A DNA stretch of 34,238 nucleotides from CAZHRJ01 sp964534765 (GCA_964534765.1 CAZHRJ010000013.1:1-34238), one strand, 5' to 3'. Shown: positions 7,224 to 15,532, numbered from the stretch's first letter. Notes: generated by a model not told the origin, from the sequence alone. Program-made: numbers and translations.

Positions 7224-8529
7224 TTTTCAGCACCGGCGCTCCCAGGCGCCGCCGGTTGGATTCACCTTTGAACAAATCCGTTTTCCTTTGCGGGACATCT
7301 CCCCAATCGCCTTCGTGCTGAGCCTGCCGGTTCGCAGGCAGGCTGGATCCGTGAATGACGACGTGTTTGCCGAGGCGATCCGACAGCTTGTCGATGCACT
7401 CATATATCCGCCCCATCCGCTCGATTTGCGCGGGCTCGTCAAAGAGGGTGTGCTGGACATCTCTCTGGTGGACAAGGCCGGCAAGGACGATGCCCGTCAG
7501 CCGGTACAGCGTGTTCGCCCGAAAGACACTGTCGAAGGCGGTCCTCACCGGGCCGAGCACTTCCGACGGGTAGGCGCTCGGCCGATCCAGTTTGATCTCG
7601 GCGCCGGACTCCTTGTAATCTTGCCGCCGGATGAAGACCAGAATCCGCGTGGCGGCGAGTTTGTACCGCCGGGCCTTTATGCACGCGTTTTCCAAGTTGT
7701 TTGACAACTGGCCGAAAACGAATTCCTTGTCACCGGACGCCGGCGTGAACGTCCGGGTCTTGCTGATGGACTGATACTCGGTCTTGGCTTCCGTTTCCAC
7801 CGGGAGAACGGAGCGGCCGTTCAGCTCGTTCCAGACGATCTGATAGGGCTTGGAAAGATGCTTCTGAACAAACGCATCGCTCTTCCTCGCGAAGTCCAGT
7901 GCCGTGACGACGCCGTACTTGCGCAGGAGCGCCGCCGTGTTGGGCCCGATCCCCCATACTTTTTCCACTGGCACTTGGGCAAGAACGACGTGTATCCTCT
8001 CGCCCGGGATGGCCGTCAGGCCGTGCGGCTTGTTCAGTTTGGATCCTATTTTGGCGAGCACCTTGCTGAGACTGACGCCGCAGGACACTGAGATATCCAG
8101 CTCCTTCTGGACGGCGTCCTGGATTTGTCCGGAAATTTCACCGTACCCGGTGTGATGGAAGCGGCGCAGGCCTGTCAGGTCCACAAAGGCTTCGTCGATC
8201 GAATACTCCTCCACGTCCGGAGAAAACCGCCGCATGATGTCGAACATCCGGACTGAGAACAGGCTGTACGTCTCATAGTCGCTCGGCAGGATAACCGCCG
8301 CCGGACAGACTTTCCTGACTTCGAACAACCGCATCCCGCGAGTGACACCCCTGGCCTTGGCCTCGTAGCTCATCGCGGCCACGATGCCGCGTTCTTTGCC
8401 GGTGATGACGGGTTTGCCTTTCAGTTCCGGGTGGATGGCTTGCTCACACGACGCGAAGAACGCATCGGCGTCTACATGCAGGATGGCCCGCGGCCAGGAG
8501 GACAGGGTTATCGGCTGTTCATCACGCAT
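7213..8529 (-). CDS. dinB: Y-family translesion DNA polymerase (DinB/UmuC type)
   Basis: A 438-residue error-prone polymerase acting on damaged templates. Palm-domain metal ligands are Asp20 and Asp22 (HVDADAFFASCE) and Asp112-Glu113 (SIDEAFVDLTG); VSCGVSLSKVLAKIGSK and the helix-hairpin-helix VWGIGPNTAALLRKYG follow, then the little-finger domain. The ATG at 8529 lies 8 bases inside the end of lexA, so both genes are one SOS operon. A dispersed-repeat-like palindrome at 7321-7344 is read in frame near the C-terminus, where the otherwise conserved GSSLPA...RRRLG tail contains extra residues. No beta-clamp motif is obvious by eye. Confidence 0.93.
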   Translation of the reverse strand: MRDEQPITLSSWPRAILHVDADAFFASCEQAIHPELKGKPVITGKERGIVAAMSYEAKARGVTRGMRLFEVRKVCPAAVILPSDYETYSLFSVRMFDIMRRFSPDVEEYSIDEAFVDLTGLRRFHHTGYGEISGQIQDAVQKELDISVSCGVSLSKVLAKIGSKLNKPHGLTAIPGERIHVVLAQVPVEKVWGIGPNTAALLRKYGVVTALDFARKSDAFVQKHLSKPYQIVWNELNGRSVLPVETEAKTEYQSISKTRTFTPASGDKEFVFGQLSNNLENACIKARRYKLAATRILVFIRRQDYKESGAEIKLDRPSAYPSEVLGPVRTAFDSVFRANTLYRLTGIVLAGLVHQRDVQHTLFDEPAQIERMGRIYECIDKLSDRLGKHVVIHGSSLPANRQAQHEGDWGDVPQRKTDLFKGESNRRRLGAPVLKIKV

Positions 8530-9112
8530 ACTTGCGCACGACAGCAGTGACGACGCCGGCGACTTTGAGTTCGGTCTTCGGCTTGATGGGCTTATATTTT
8601 GGATTCGCCGGCATCAGAATCACCGTGGCGCCGCTCTTTCGGAGATATTTCATTGTCCACTCGCCATCCACCTGCGCGATGACGATGTCGCCGCTTTTGG
8701 CGGACCTGGAGCGATCCACGATAACCATGTCGCCCGGCATGATTCCGGCGCCGGACATGGAATCGCCGGACACTTTGAGCAAATAAGTCGCCTGGCGGTT
8801 CTGAATCAACATATCGTCCAGAGAGATTGTGTCCCGGAGTTCCTCCTCCGCCGGGCTGGGGAATCCGGCCTCGATTGTGCCGAGGAGGCGGACCGGGCGG
8901 GCGATGGATCCGGGCAGGATCCGGCCCGTTCCGTCCTTCCGCACGGCGCCGCTGGCTTGCAGCTTCGCGATGACTTTGAATGCGGCGCCCTTGGACCGGA
9001 GGCCGAGGATGTCGGCGGCCTCCGAGAAGCTCGGCATGCGTCCGGCGCGGCGGAAAAAGGTTGTCAGAGCCTCCATGCGGGCTGAATGTTTCCTGGTTGA
9101 CGGCTTTGGCAT
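8522..9112 (-). CDS. lexA: LexA repressor / S24 self-cleaving regulator
   Basis: A 196-residue SOS repressor. Residues 10-60 form the winged-helix DNA-binding domain (GRMPSFSEAADILGLRSKGA). The cleavage site is Ala82-Gly83 (EAGFPS), with catalytic Ser118 (SGDSM) and Lys155 (EWTMKYL). I prefer the ATG at 9112, because the promoter at 9148-9120 would start transcription almost at this codon, giving a leaderless message. The longer frame to 9181 would run through the promoter and operator. An internal ATG at 9076 is possible but would shorten the first helix. It autoregulates through the site at 9128-9141 and controls dinB downstream. Confidence 0.9.
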   Translation of the reverse strand: MPKPSTRKHSARMEALTTFFRRAGRMPSFSEAADILGLRSKGAAFKVIAKLQASGAVRKDGTGRILPGSIARPVRLLGTIEAGFPSPAEEELRDTISLDDMLIQNRQATYLLKVSGDSMSGAGIMPGDMVIVDRSRSAKSGDIVIAQVDGEWTMKYLRKSGATVILMPANPKYKPIKPKTELKVAGVVTAVVRKYA

Positions 9113-9119
9113 GCCCTGG

Positions 9120-9148
9120 ACTGTAGGAGAACGTTCGTTCTCTGTCAA
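9120..9148 (-). promoter_or_regulatory. lexA-dinB promoter
   Basis: On the minus strand a perfect -35 TTGACA (9148-9143) is 17 bases from TACAGT (9125-9120), giving a predicted transcription start near 9113, next to the ATG at 9112. Confidence 0.75.
9128..9141 (-). promoter_or_regulatory. LexA operator (SOS box)
   Basis: AGAACGAACGTTCT contains GAAC-N4-GTTC with matching outer A/T, the core of the Bacillus-type LexA box rather than the CTGT-N8-ACAG of Escherichia coli. It occupies the spacer between the -35 and -10 of lexA, so bound LexA would block RNA polymerase. Confidence 0.78.
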
Positions 9149-9639
9149 GTATGGCCGTTGAACGTCCATATTACATTCCAATTCCGCCGATTTGTCGAGA
9201 CCATGTCCGGCCCGACCTCAGTGTCTTCTTTTTCATACCATTGTCCATATTCATATACCCTCTTCGACACTGCAACGCTTCCAGGATGTTGGACGTAATC
9301 CACTAATAAAGAAAAAGTTAGATAACACTGGTGTTTACTCATACTAACGGGAATAGTCCTTGCTAGATGGACTGTCAGAGAGGCAAATAGAAAGGAAAGG
9401 TGAACGAGGATGAATCGAGAAATGAAGATGAACGGAACGGGGATAATTGATATAACGCGGACCTTAATTCGTCAGGTTCAATATTTCCAAAGCCATCCCC
9501 ATGAGGTGGTGCAGATACTTCTGAAGGGATTCAGCCGGGTTATGCTTCGCGAGGCCTTTGTCCGGCCTGTGTCCTCGCCGCGCATGGTGTAATAATCCGC
9601 ACTCCTCAAGAATCCCTGTTTCGGCTGCCCCTGAAGACC

Positions 9640-9667
9640 GTCCCCGATCCCGCCCGGGATCGGGGAC
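9640..9667. repeat. 12-bp perfect inverted repeat, possible terminator
   Basis: GTCCCCGATCCC (9640-9651) pairs with GGGATCGGGGAC (9656-9667) around a 4-base loop and is followed by GAAATTTTT. The T run starts several bases after the stem, so it may be a weak plus-strand terminator or a member of a dispersed palindrome family. Confidence 0.55.
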
Positions 9668-9700
9668 GAAATTTTTCATCGAACGCGAAGCCGGTACCTG

Positions 9701-9728
9701 TTGACAATCCTGATTTGTCCTGTGTAGT
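9701..9728 (+). promoter_or_regulatory. Putative promoter of the amidohydrolase operon
   Basis: TTGACA at 9701-9706 and TGTAGT at 9723-9728 are 16 bases apart, ending about 30 bases before the GTG start at 9760. The -10 is imperfect. Confidence 0.4.
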
Positions 9729-9759
9729 CTGACGAATCTCACAAAGGGGGTGGTCCAGC

Positions 9760-11277
9760 GTGGCCAGACAGTTTGACACCATCGTCAAGGGCGGAACGAT
9801 TTACACCGCGTCTGACACCTATGTCGCGGACATCGGCGTCAAAGACGGGAAAATATCAGTGATTGGCAAGGAACTTTCGGCCAACGGCGCCGACATCATC
9901 AACGCCAAAGGTCTTCAGGTCCTGCCGGGCGGGATCGACGTGCACGTTCATTTTCAACTGCCGTTTTGCGGCACCGTCTCGTCCGATGATTTCTACACCG
10001 GCACCCGGGCCGCGGCATGCGGGGGCGTCACGAGCGTCCTCGACTTTGCCGGGCAGGGCACACACGACAACCTTCGGGCGGGCATCGACGCCCGGATGGC
10101 GGAAGCCGACGGCAAGGTGGTCATCGATTATTCCCTGCACACCATGGTGACGGGGTTCAAGAAACTCAAGGACCCCAACAAAGAATTCAAAAAGCTGATG
10201 GAGTTCGGCGTGTCGAGCCACAAGATGTTCATGATTTATGAGCGCGAGGGCTGGCAGGCGGCGGACGACGACATTTTCGGCGCGATGATAGCCGCGCGGG
10301 ACTGCGGCGCGACGTTGTGCATGCACGCCGAGAGCGAGCGGGTGATGAACTACCTGATCGGGCTGACGCTGAAGCGGCATCTGGGCGCCTACGGGCATGT
10401 TGTTTCGCGGCCGAATTTCGTCGAGGAGGAAGCGATCCAGCGCGCGATCAAGTGGGCCGAGGCGACGGGGGCTCACCTCTACGTCGTCCACATGTCCACC
10501 GCCGGCGGCGCGGATCTGTTCAAGCAGGCGCAGGCCCGCGGACTCAACGTCCACGTCGAGACCTGCCCTCAGTATCTGGTCCTGAATGACGACGTTTTCA
10601 AGGACAAAAAGACCGGACACTTCTACGCCACCTGTCCACAGATCAAGAAGAAATCGGACAACGAGCGGCTCTGGCAGGGCTTGGCGGATGGCGAGGTTTC
10701 GGTGGTTTCCACGGACACGTGCACCTTCACGATCAAGCAGAAGGCGATGTGGAACGGCGATTTCACGCGGATCCCGTTTGGCATGCCCGGCGTCGAAACG
10801 CTCATGCCATCCGTTTACACCTTCGGCGTGCGCGAGGGCCGATTCAACTTGAACCATTTTGTCTCACTTCTCTGCACCAACCCGGCCAAGATGATGGGCA
10901 TGTATCCGCAGAAGGGCACGATCGCCGTCGGGTCCGACGCGGATCTCTCCATCATTGATCCCAACGACGGCCGGACGATCGACTACAAGAAACTTGCCTC
11001 GAACTGCGACTGGTCCCCGTTCCAAGGCTGGAAACTCTACGGATTTCCCAAATACACTCTGGCCCGCGGAGCGGTACTCGTGCGCGGCGGGAAGTTCGAT
11101 GAAAAGGCCGGCCGGCGGGGCCGCGGGCGTTTCATCAAATGCAAGCCGTTCGGCTGGCACGATCTGACCAAACCCTGGTACATCCCGGACCATCGGCCCC
11201 TGTTGCCGTCGGAGATATTTTCCAACAACGGTTCGCGGCCTGTCCGGGGCGCGAGGCGGGAGGCGGTACCGGTTTAG
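9760..11277 (+). CDS. Dihydropyrimidinase/hydantoinase-family amidohydrolase
   Basis: A 505-residue cytoplasmic enzyme that would hydrolyse cyclic amides such as dihydropyrimidines or hydantoins. The binuclear metal site is complete: His62 and His64 (DVHVHF), carboxylated Lys155 (SSHKMFM), His189 (MHAES), His244 (VVHMST) and Asp319 (STDTC). The length suits D-hydantoinase/dihydropyrimidinase. The start is GTG at 9760 with AAAGGGGG at 9743-9750, 9 bases upstream. A CobW-type metal chaperone gene follows 40 to 52 bases downstream, which fits supply of a metal cofactor. No pyrimidine-degradation partner (dihydropyrimidine dehydrogenase or beta-ureidopropionase) is in the window, so the substrate is open. 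Confidence 0.9.
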   Translation: MARQFDTIVKGGTIYTASDTYVADIGVKDGKISVIGKELSANGADIINAKGLQVLPGGIDVHVHFQLPFCGTVSSDDFYTGTRAAACGGVTSVLDFAGQGTHDNLRAGIDARMAEADGKVVIDYSLHTMVTGFKKLKDPNKEFKKLMEFGVSSHKMFMIYEREGWQAADDDIFGAMIAARDCGATLCMHAESERVMNYLIGLTLKRHLGAYGHVVSRPNFVEEEAIQRAIKWAEATGAHLYVVHMSTAGGADLFKQAQARGLNVHVETCPQYLVLNDDVFKDKKTGHFYATCPQIKKKSDNERLWQGLADGEVSVVSTDTCTFTIKQKAMWNGDFTRIPFGMPGVETLMPSVYTFGVREGRFNLNHFVSLLCTNPAKMMGMYPQKGTIAVGSDADLSIIDPNDGRTIDYKKLASNCDWSPFQGWKLYGFPKYTLARGAVLVRGGKFDEKAGRRGRGRFIKCKPFGWHDLTKPWYIPDHRPLLPSEIFSNNGSRPVRGARREAVPV

Positions 11278-11317
11278 GGTTCAGGATTTGATGTAGAATC
11301 CGGAATACCAAAGACCG

Positions 11318-12328
11318 GTGGGAACCGGCGTGGATCGGAAAATCAAGGTCAATCTGATTGGGGGATTTCTCGGATCCGGCAAGACCACTCTGCTTCGGCA
11401 TGTCCTGTCGCAGCCCCTGCTGCCGGAAAAAGTGGCGCTGCTGGTCAACGAGATTGGTGAAGTCGGCATTGACGGTAAGATTTTGCGGCGAAGCGGCGTT
11501 GATTCGGTGGAGTTGGCCAACGGGTGCATCTGCTGTCAGATTTCCGAGGATCTGGTCGCGACGCTGGTCCAGATCGCGGACACCTACCGACCCGACCGGA
11601 TTTTGATCGAGTCGACCGGTGTGGCGGAACCGGGAAAGGTTTTGGGAGTGCTTTACATGGCCGACGCGCTGATTGAGCGGATGCGGGTGGATCCCACCGT
11701 GATCGTCATCGACGCCGGGGGGTTTGATCGGTTGAAGCGGGAACTGGCCTATCACTATGTCATGCAGATCAAATCGGCCGATGTGATTTTGCTCAACAAG
11801 ATTGACCTGATCGATCCGAAAACCGCCGGCCGGGTGGAGCGGGAAGTCCAGAAGATCAATCCGCGGGCGTTTATCATCAAGACCAGGCACTGCCAGGTTG
11901 ACCTCTTTACGCTGCTCGAGGGTCGCCCTATCGGCCGGCCGTCCGAGGAGGACGATCACGACGACGAAGTGTTTGAGAGTTTTGTATACGAATCGGCGGG
12001 TACCTTCGGCGCGCGGCTGGAACCTTATCTGGGGAAACTGCCGGCAAATGTTTTCCGTGTGAAGGGTTTTGTGACGCTGTCCGCCGGCCGGCATCTGTTG
12101 AATTTTGTGACCGGCCAGACGGAGATCGAGCCATTTGAAGACGGAGGCAGGACGAACCAGCTCGTGGTGATCGGCCGGAGACTGGACCCGCGCGCCGAGC
12201 GCGCCCTCCGCCGCGGCCTGGACGGATGTCTTCAGGGGGGGCGGCCGGCGCGGAACCGGCCGGCGGCCGGCGCCAAGGCCGGCAGAGGGGTACGGAAAAA
12301 ATCAGTTGCCAAGAAACGCCGAATTTGA
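11318..12328 (+). CDS. CobW/G3E-family GTPase metallochaperone
   Basis: A protein of about 336 residues with Walker A GGFLGSGKTT (15-24), the metal-binding GCICC motif (69-73), LNKIDL as the guanine-specificity motif and a C-terminal CobW domain ending near LVVIGRRLDPR. Such proteins insert metals (Zn, Co) into client enzymes using GTP. The insert EEDDHDDE may bind metal. The C-terminus is an unusual Arg/Lys/Gly/Ala-rich tail of about 35 residues. The start could be GTG 11318 or, with better spacing, GTG 11330. It lies just downstream of a metalloamidohydrolase, a plausible client (inference). Confidence 0.88.
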   Translation: MGTGVDRKIKVNLIGGFLGSGKTTLLRHVLSQPLLPEKVALLVNEIGEVGIDGKILRRSGVDSVELANGCICCQISEDLVATLVQIADTYRPDRILIESTGVAEPGKVLGVLYMADALIERMRVDPTVIVIDAGGFDRLKRELAYHYVMQIKSADVILLNKIDLIDPKTAGRVEREVQKINPRAFIIKTRHCQVDLFTLLEGRPIGRPSEEDDHDDEVFESFVYESAGTFGARLEPYLGKLPANVFRVKGFVTLSAGRHLLNFVTGQTEIEPFEDGGRTNQLVVIGRRLDPRAERALRRGLDGCLQGGRPARNRPAAGAKAGRGVRKKSVAKKRRI

Positions 12329-12395
12329 CACTGTAAGGGGGGTAGTCGCCGGGCTGCGATCCCGGCGAAATCAAGGGGTGGAGGTGGAACAGATC

Positions 12396-13223
12396 ATGTT
12401 AAGAATTGGAGTTCTTTTGTCCGGATCCGGAGTCTACGATGGCTCGGAGATCCATGAATCCGTTTTGACTTTGTTGGCCGTGGACCGCGCCGGCGCGAAG
12501 GCGGTTTGTATGGCGCCAAACAAGAATCAGGCCGAAGTCATCAACCATTTGAGCGGGCAGGTTGCCCGGGAAACCCGAAACGTCTTGGTCGAGTCGGCGC
12601 GGATCGCGCGCGGACAGATTCGGGACGTTCGGGAGGTACGCGCATCGGATCTGGACGCGCTGATCATTCCCGGCGGGTTCGGGACAGTGAAGAATCTATC
12701 GGATTTTGTATGGAAGGGCGAGAACGCGTGGGTGGATCCCGACGTGTATCGGCTGCTCCGCGAGCTTGCCGAGTCGCGAAAGCCCATCGGGGCGATTTGC
12801 ATCGCGCCGGCCGTTGCGGCCAAAGTTTTTTCCTCAGAGAACCCGCGACTGACCATCGGCACCGACAAGCCCACGTCCCAGACGCTTTCCCGCATTGGCG
12901 CCCGGCCCGTGGACGCGCAGGCGAGCGAGATCGTGATTGACGAGAATCTCAGACTGGTGACCACGCCGGGCTACATGCTGGCCGAGCGGATCAGCCAGGC
13001 CGCTTCCGGGATCGACAAACTGGTGAACGCCGTGGTGTCGATGGCCCATAAATCGGCCGCGGACTCGGCGCCGTCGACGGTTTCCCGCGGACGCAAGTCC
13101 GTCCGCGTGGCGGCCGATTCGGCGGCTTCGTCAGTCGGCCGCGCGCGCCGCGGCAATTCCCGGTTATCCAGCCGTGCCGCAAGGCCGCAGGCAGGGCCGC
13201 GCCGGAGGGCCGTCCGCGCTTAA
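12396..13223 (+). CDS. ElbB-like DJ-1/PfpI protein with basic tail
   Basis: A 275-residue protein. Residues 1-220 match ElbB (isoprenoid biosynthesis glyoxalase-like, DJ-1/PfpI superfamily): LLSGSGVYDGSEIHES, IIPGGFGTVKNLSDF, and the nucleophile-elbow Cys in GAICIAPAVAAKVF, followed by TTPGYMLAERI. Residues 221-275 form a Ser/Arg/Ala-rich basic tail not found in typical ElbB (about 217 residues). ATG 12396 is preferred because GGAGGTGG at 12380-12387 is correctly spaced. Glyoxalase III-like activity is reported for ElbB, but the physiological role is unclear. Confidence 0.88.
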   Translation: MLRIGVLLSGSGVYDGSEIHESVLTLLAVDRAGAKAVCMAPNKNQAEVINHLSGQVARETRNVLVESARIARGQIRDVREVRASDLDALIIPGGFGTVKNLSDFVWKGENAWVDPDVYRLLRELAESRKPIGAICIAPAVAAKVFSSENPRLTIGTDKPTSQTLSRIGARPVDAQASEIVIDENLRLVTTPGYMLAERISQAASGIDKLVNAVVSMAHKSAADSAPSTVSRGRKSVRVAADSAASSVGRARRGNSRLSSRAARPQAGPRRRAVRA

Positions 13224-13287
13224 TTTTGTCAGACGGCGCGGCAACTGGTCCGCGCCGACCGCGGGGGGCAAGGGAGTCGCAGTCGGA

Positions 13288-14436
13288 ATGATTCACAGGC
13301 GCGCCGTTTTTTTTGATCGGGATGGGACGATTCTCATTCCACCCGACGAGTACATCTCCAAACCCAATCAAGTGGTGTTTTATCCTGGCGTGCCGGAGGG
13401 TCTGTCGTTGCTCAAGCGCCGGGGTATGCGGAGGGTCGTGGTCACCAACCAGGCCGCGGTGGGCCGGGGGCTGGTCAGCGAGATGGATCTACTCCAAATC
13501 CACAATCACATGAAACGAATTCTCGTGGAGTGGGACGCCGACATCGACGCGATCCTCTATTCGCCCTACTATCCGGCCGCCGACCGGCCGGAGCACAGGC
13601 GGCGCGCCGAAAAGCGTAAACCCGGCCCCGGATTATTCGACCAGGCTGCCCGGCAGTTTCGGATTTCGCTTGCTGACAGTTTCGTCGTCGGCGACCGCCC
13701 GGAGGATCTTGAGGCGGCGCGGCGGATCGGCGCCCGAAGCGTGCTGGTGTTGACCGGCAAGGGCGAGGAGACGCGCGCGGCTCTGCACGGTGCAGGCAGT
13801 CCGGCGCAAATTGTTCCGGATGCGGGCGCGGCGGCGGTATGGATTTGCCGGCAGGTCTGTGAGACGCCGCTGGCGGGCAAAAGCGTGTTGTTTGTTCTCG
13901 CGGGAAGAGATTTTCAGGAGCGGGAATACCTGGTGACCCGTTACGAGCTTGAGGCCCTTGGCGCGGACATTCAGGTGGCGGGGCCGGCGGCGTCCGAGTG
14001 TGTCGGATCGGCAGGTCTTCGGGTGCGGCCCGATCTGACGCACAAGGAGGCTCTGGCAGACCCGCGGCCGGGTGCGGTGGTGTTTATCGGGGGCGATGGC
14101 GCGCGGAATTTGCAATCGTGCAAGATCTGTCAGGATCTGGCGCGGCGTACGTACGAAGCGAAGCGGACGCTGGCGGCGATTTGTGTGGCGCCGTCGATTC
14201 TGGCTCGGGCGTATCTATTGACCCGCAAGGAGTCGACCGCATGGCACACGGAACTGGCCGTTCTTCGAAAGCACGGGGCGCAGATTTCCACCCATCCGGT
14301 GGCACGGGACGGGCAGATCGTGACGGCGGCGGGGCCCCAGCATGCCGAAACGTTTGCGGAGGAAATCCGGGCGGCGATACTGGGAGAGAAAAAAATCGGG
14401 ATGACAGTCGCCGGGCGCGCGGAAACAAGCTATTGA
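13288..14436 (+). CDS. Fusion of HAD-IIIA (GmhB-like) phosphatase and DJ-1/PfpI domain
   Basis: A 382-residue protein. Residues 1-185 are a HAD-IIIA phosphatase of the heptose-bisphosphate/histidinol-phosphate type: FFDRDGTI with both catalytic Asp, VVTNQAAVGRG, KRKPGPGLF and VGDRPEDLEAA. Residues 195-375 are a DJ-1/PfpI domain: SVLFVLAGRDFQEREY, VVFIGGDGA, and a Cys elbow AAICVAPSILARA. The GmhB Zn-binding cysteine loop is not seen. ATG 13288 follows AAGGGAG (13270-13276); the frame also extends upstream into the ElbB gene end. It sits 64 bases after ElbB, so two DJ-1 domains are encoded in a row. Confidence 0.87.
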   Translation: MIHRRAVFFDRDGTILIPPDEYISKPNQVVFYPGVPEGLSLLKRRGMRRVVVTNQAAVGRGLVSEMDLLQIHNHMKRILVEWDADIDAILYSPYYPAADRPEHRRRAEKRKPGPGLFDQAARQFRISLADSFVVGDRPEDLEAARRIGARSVLVLTGKGEETRAALHGAGSPAQIVPDAGAAAVWICRQVCETPLAGKSVLFVLAGRDFQEREYLVTRYELEALGADIQVAGPAASECVGSAGLRVRPDLTHKEALADPRPGAVVFIGGDGARNLQSCKICQDLARRTYEAKRTLAAICVAPSILARAYLLTRKESTAWHTELAVLRKHGAQISTHPVARDGQIVTAAGPQHAETFAEEIRAAILGEKKIGMTVAGRAETSY

Positions 14437-14459
14437 TGGACGCATAACGAATGGGACTT

Positions 14460-14529
14460 GGGGTCAAGGATTCGAGGGTTCAAGGGTTCAAGGTCACTTG
14501 AACCCATGACCCCTGGACCCCTCGACCCC
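14460..14529. repeat. 33-bp imperfect inverted repeat
   Basis: The arms 14460-14492 and 14497-14529 match at about 27 of 33 positions around the loop GTCA. The innermost 9 bp, GGGTTCAAG/CTTGAACCC, are perfect. There is no T run, so it is not a standard terminator. It sits between the HAD fusion and the ACT gene, immediately before that gene's ribosome-binding site. Confidence 0.75.
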
Positions 14530-14553
14530 TAACGACAAGGAGAGTGATGGATC

Positions 14554-14946
14554 ATGCAAGTGCGGAAGCAATTATCAGTTTTTCTGGAGAACACGCCGGG
14601 GGTGCTGGCGAAAGTCGCGTCGGATCTGGCGGATCACAATGTCGATATTCTCGGGATGACGGTTTCCGACACCGTGGATCACGCCGTGGTTCGATTGATC
14701 GTATCGGATCCGGAGAAAGCCATTGACGTTCTGGAGTCGGCGGGCCAGCTTGTGGTCGAGTCAGAAGTTTTGGTCGTGGAGCTGACCAACAAGCGCGGGG
14801 CGCTTGAACACCTCGCGGAGACTCTGGCCAAAGCCCGGATCAACATCGAATATGCGTATGGCACAGTTGGCAGCCGAGAGAAAAAAGGTGTCCTGATAGT
14901 GCGCGTTTCCGATTCGAAGAGAGCTTTAAAAGTGCTTCGAAGCTGA
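14554..14946 (+). CDS. Double-ACT-domain protein
   Basis: A 130-residue protein made of two ACT domains (about 4-65 and 70-130): QLSVFLENTPGVLAKVASDL, then VVELTNKRGALEHLAETLAK and NIEYAYGTVG. Stand-alone double-ACT proteins bind amino acids and are thought to be regulators. AAGGAGA at 14537-14543 lies 10 bases before the ATG. No enzyme partner is adjacent, and the long hairpin just upstream could affect its expression. Confidence 0.88.
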   Translation: MQVRKQLSVFLENTPGVLAKVASDLADHNVDILGMTVSDTVDHAVVRLIVSDPEKAIDVLESAGQLVVESEVLVVELTNKRGALEHLAETLAKARINIEYAYGTVGSREKKGVLIVRVSDSKRALKVLRS

Positions 14947-15123
14947 CAGCGCAGCCATACTTTTCCACATCCAGCCTCTCCATATATGAATATCAGCCAC
15001 GGCCATATGAAGTTGTCGGCTGCCAGGCCGTCTATGGAGGCATTCATCACTATGCCTAACAGTTGTATTTATTGCTAGTTGCCAGCCTTCTGTATACATT
15101 TCTATTTTAATAAAATAAGTTAT

Positions 15124-15152
15124 TTGACACCAGGTGAAAAAATGTAGATAAT
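15124..15152 (+). promoter_or_regulatory. Strong sigma-70-type promoter
   Basis: TTGACA (15124-15129), a 17-base spacer and GATAAT (15147-15152), in AT-rich sequence unlike its surroundings. Transcription would start near 15159, about 70 bases before the membrane peptide gene at 15232. Confidence 0.75.
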
Positions 15153-15231
15153 GTGTGTACAACATATGCGAAAAGGGTGAGTGCGTAGGGAGTTTCCCTC
15201 TCATCTTCTGCGAGAAAGGAGGTGACAGCAT

Positions 15232-15519
15232 ATGTCCGGGACGATACTTCTAGGGCTGGTATGTTTGGTGATTCCGGTGATTTACAAGCACGCTGGTTTG
15301 GGAATCCACAAGTACATCAAGATCGTCGGGATGTCAGGGCTATTTTTCCTGCTCTCAGCGGTTTTTGGTGACGGGATATGGCTGCATGACACGCTGGTAA
15401 AAATCGGCATGTTGTGCAAGATGGGGACCTATTTCCTGGGATTCCTGGGGTTGCTCATTGGTACGCTGATGGGCACGTTGGATGTGATGTTTGAATCGGG
15501 CGACATGACAACCCACTAG
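15232..15519 (+). CDS. Small hypothetical membrane protein
   Basis: A 95-residue protein with hydrophobic segments at about 3-18, 31-48 and 63-85, so two or three membrane helices. AAAGGAGGTGA at 15215-15225 is a near-perfect ribosome-binding site 6 bases before the ATG, and a strong promoter lies upstream. I do not recognise the family. The gene appears to be a single-gene unit, followed by a structured region and a terminator at 15651-15679. Confidence 0.8.
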   Translation: MSGTILLGLVCLVIPVIYKHAGLGIHKYIKIVGMSGLFFLLSAVFGDGIWLHDTLVKIGMLCKMGTYFLGFLGLLIGTLMGTLDVMFESGDMTTH

Positions 15520-15532
15520 GAAGGGAACAAAC

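Larger units (their letters stand above)
9182..9759. other. Mostly non-coding stretch between lexA and the amidohydrolase
   Basis: Two weak open frames are present: a 65-residue minus-strand frame at 9145-9342 that overlaps the lexA promoter, and a 60-residue plus-strand frame at 9410-9592 preceded by purine-rich AAAGGAAAGGTGA. Neither shows a recognisable family. A hairpin at 9640-9667 and a promoter near 9701 are listed separately. Confidence 0.4.

Noticed and set aside
9145..9342. 65-residue minus-strand frame upstream of lexA
   Set aside because: It overlaps the lexA promoter and operator, has no clear ribosome-binding site and no recognised family.
9410..9592. 60-residue plus-strand frame
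   Set aside because: A purine-rich leader precedes it, but the product matches nothing I know and the region shows no other gene signs.
9856..10857. 333-residue minus-strand open frame
   Set aside because: It is a shadow of the dihydropyrimidinase gene, whose metal ligands are all present on the other strand.
11135..12094. 319-residue minus-strand open frame
   Set aside because: It is antisense to the CobW gene and low in complexity.
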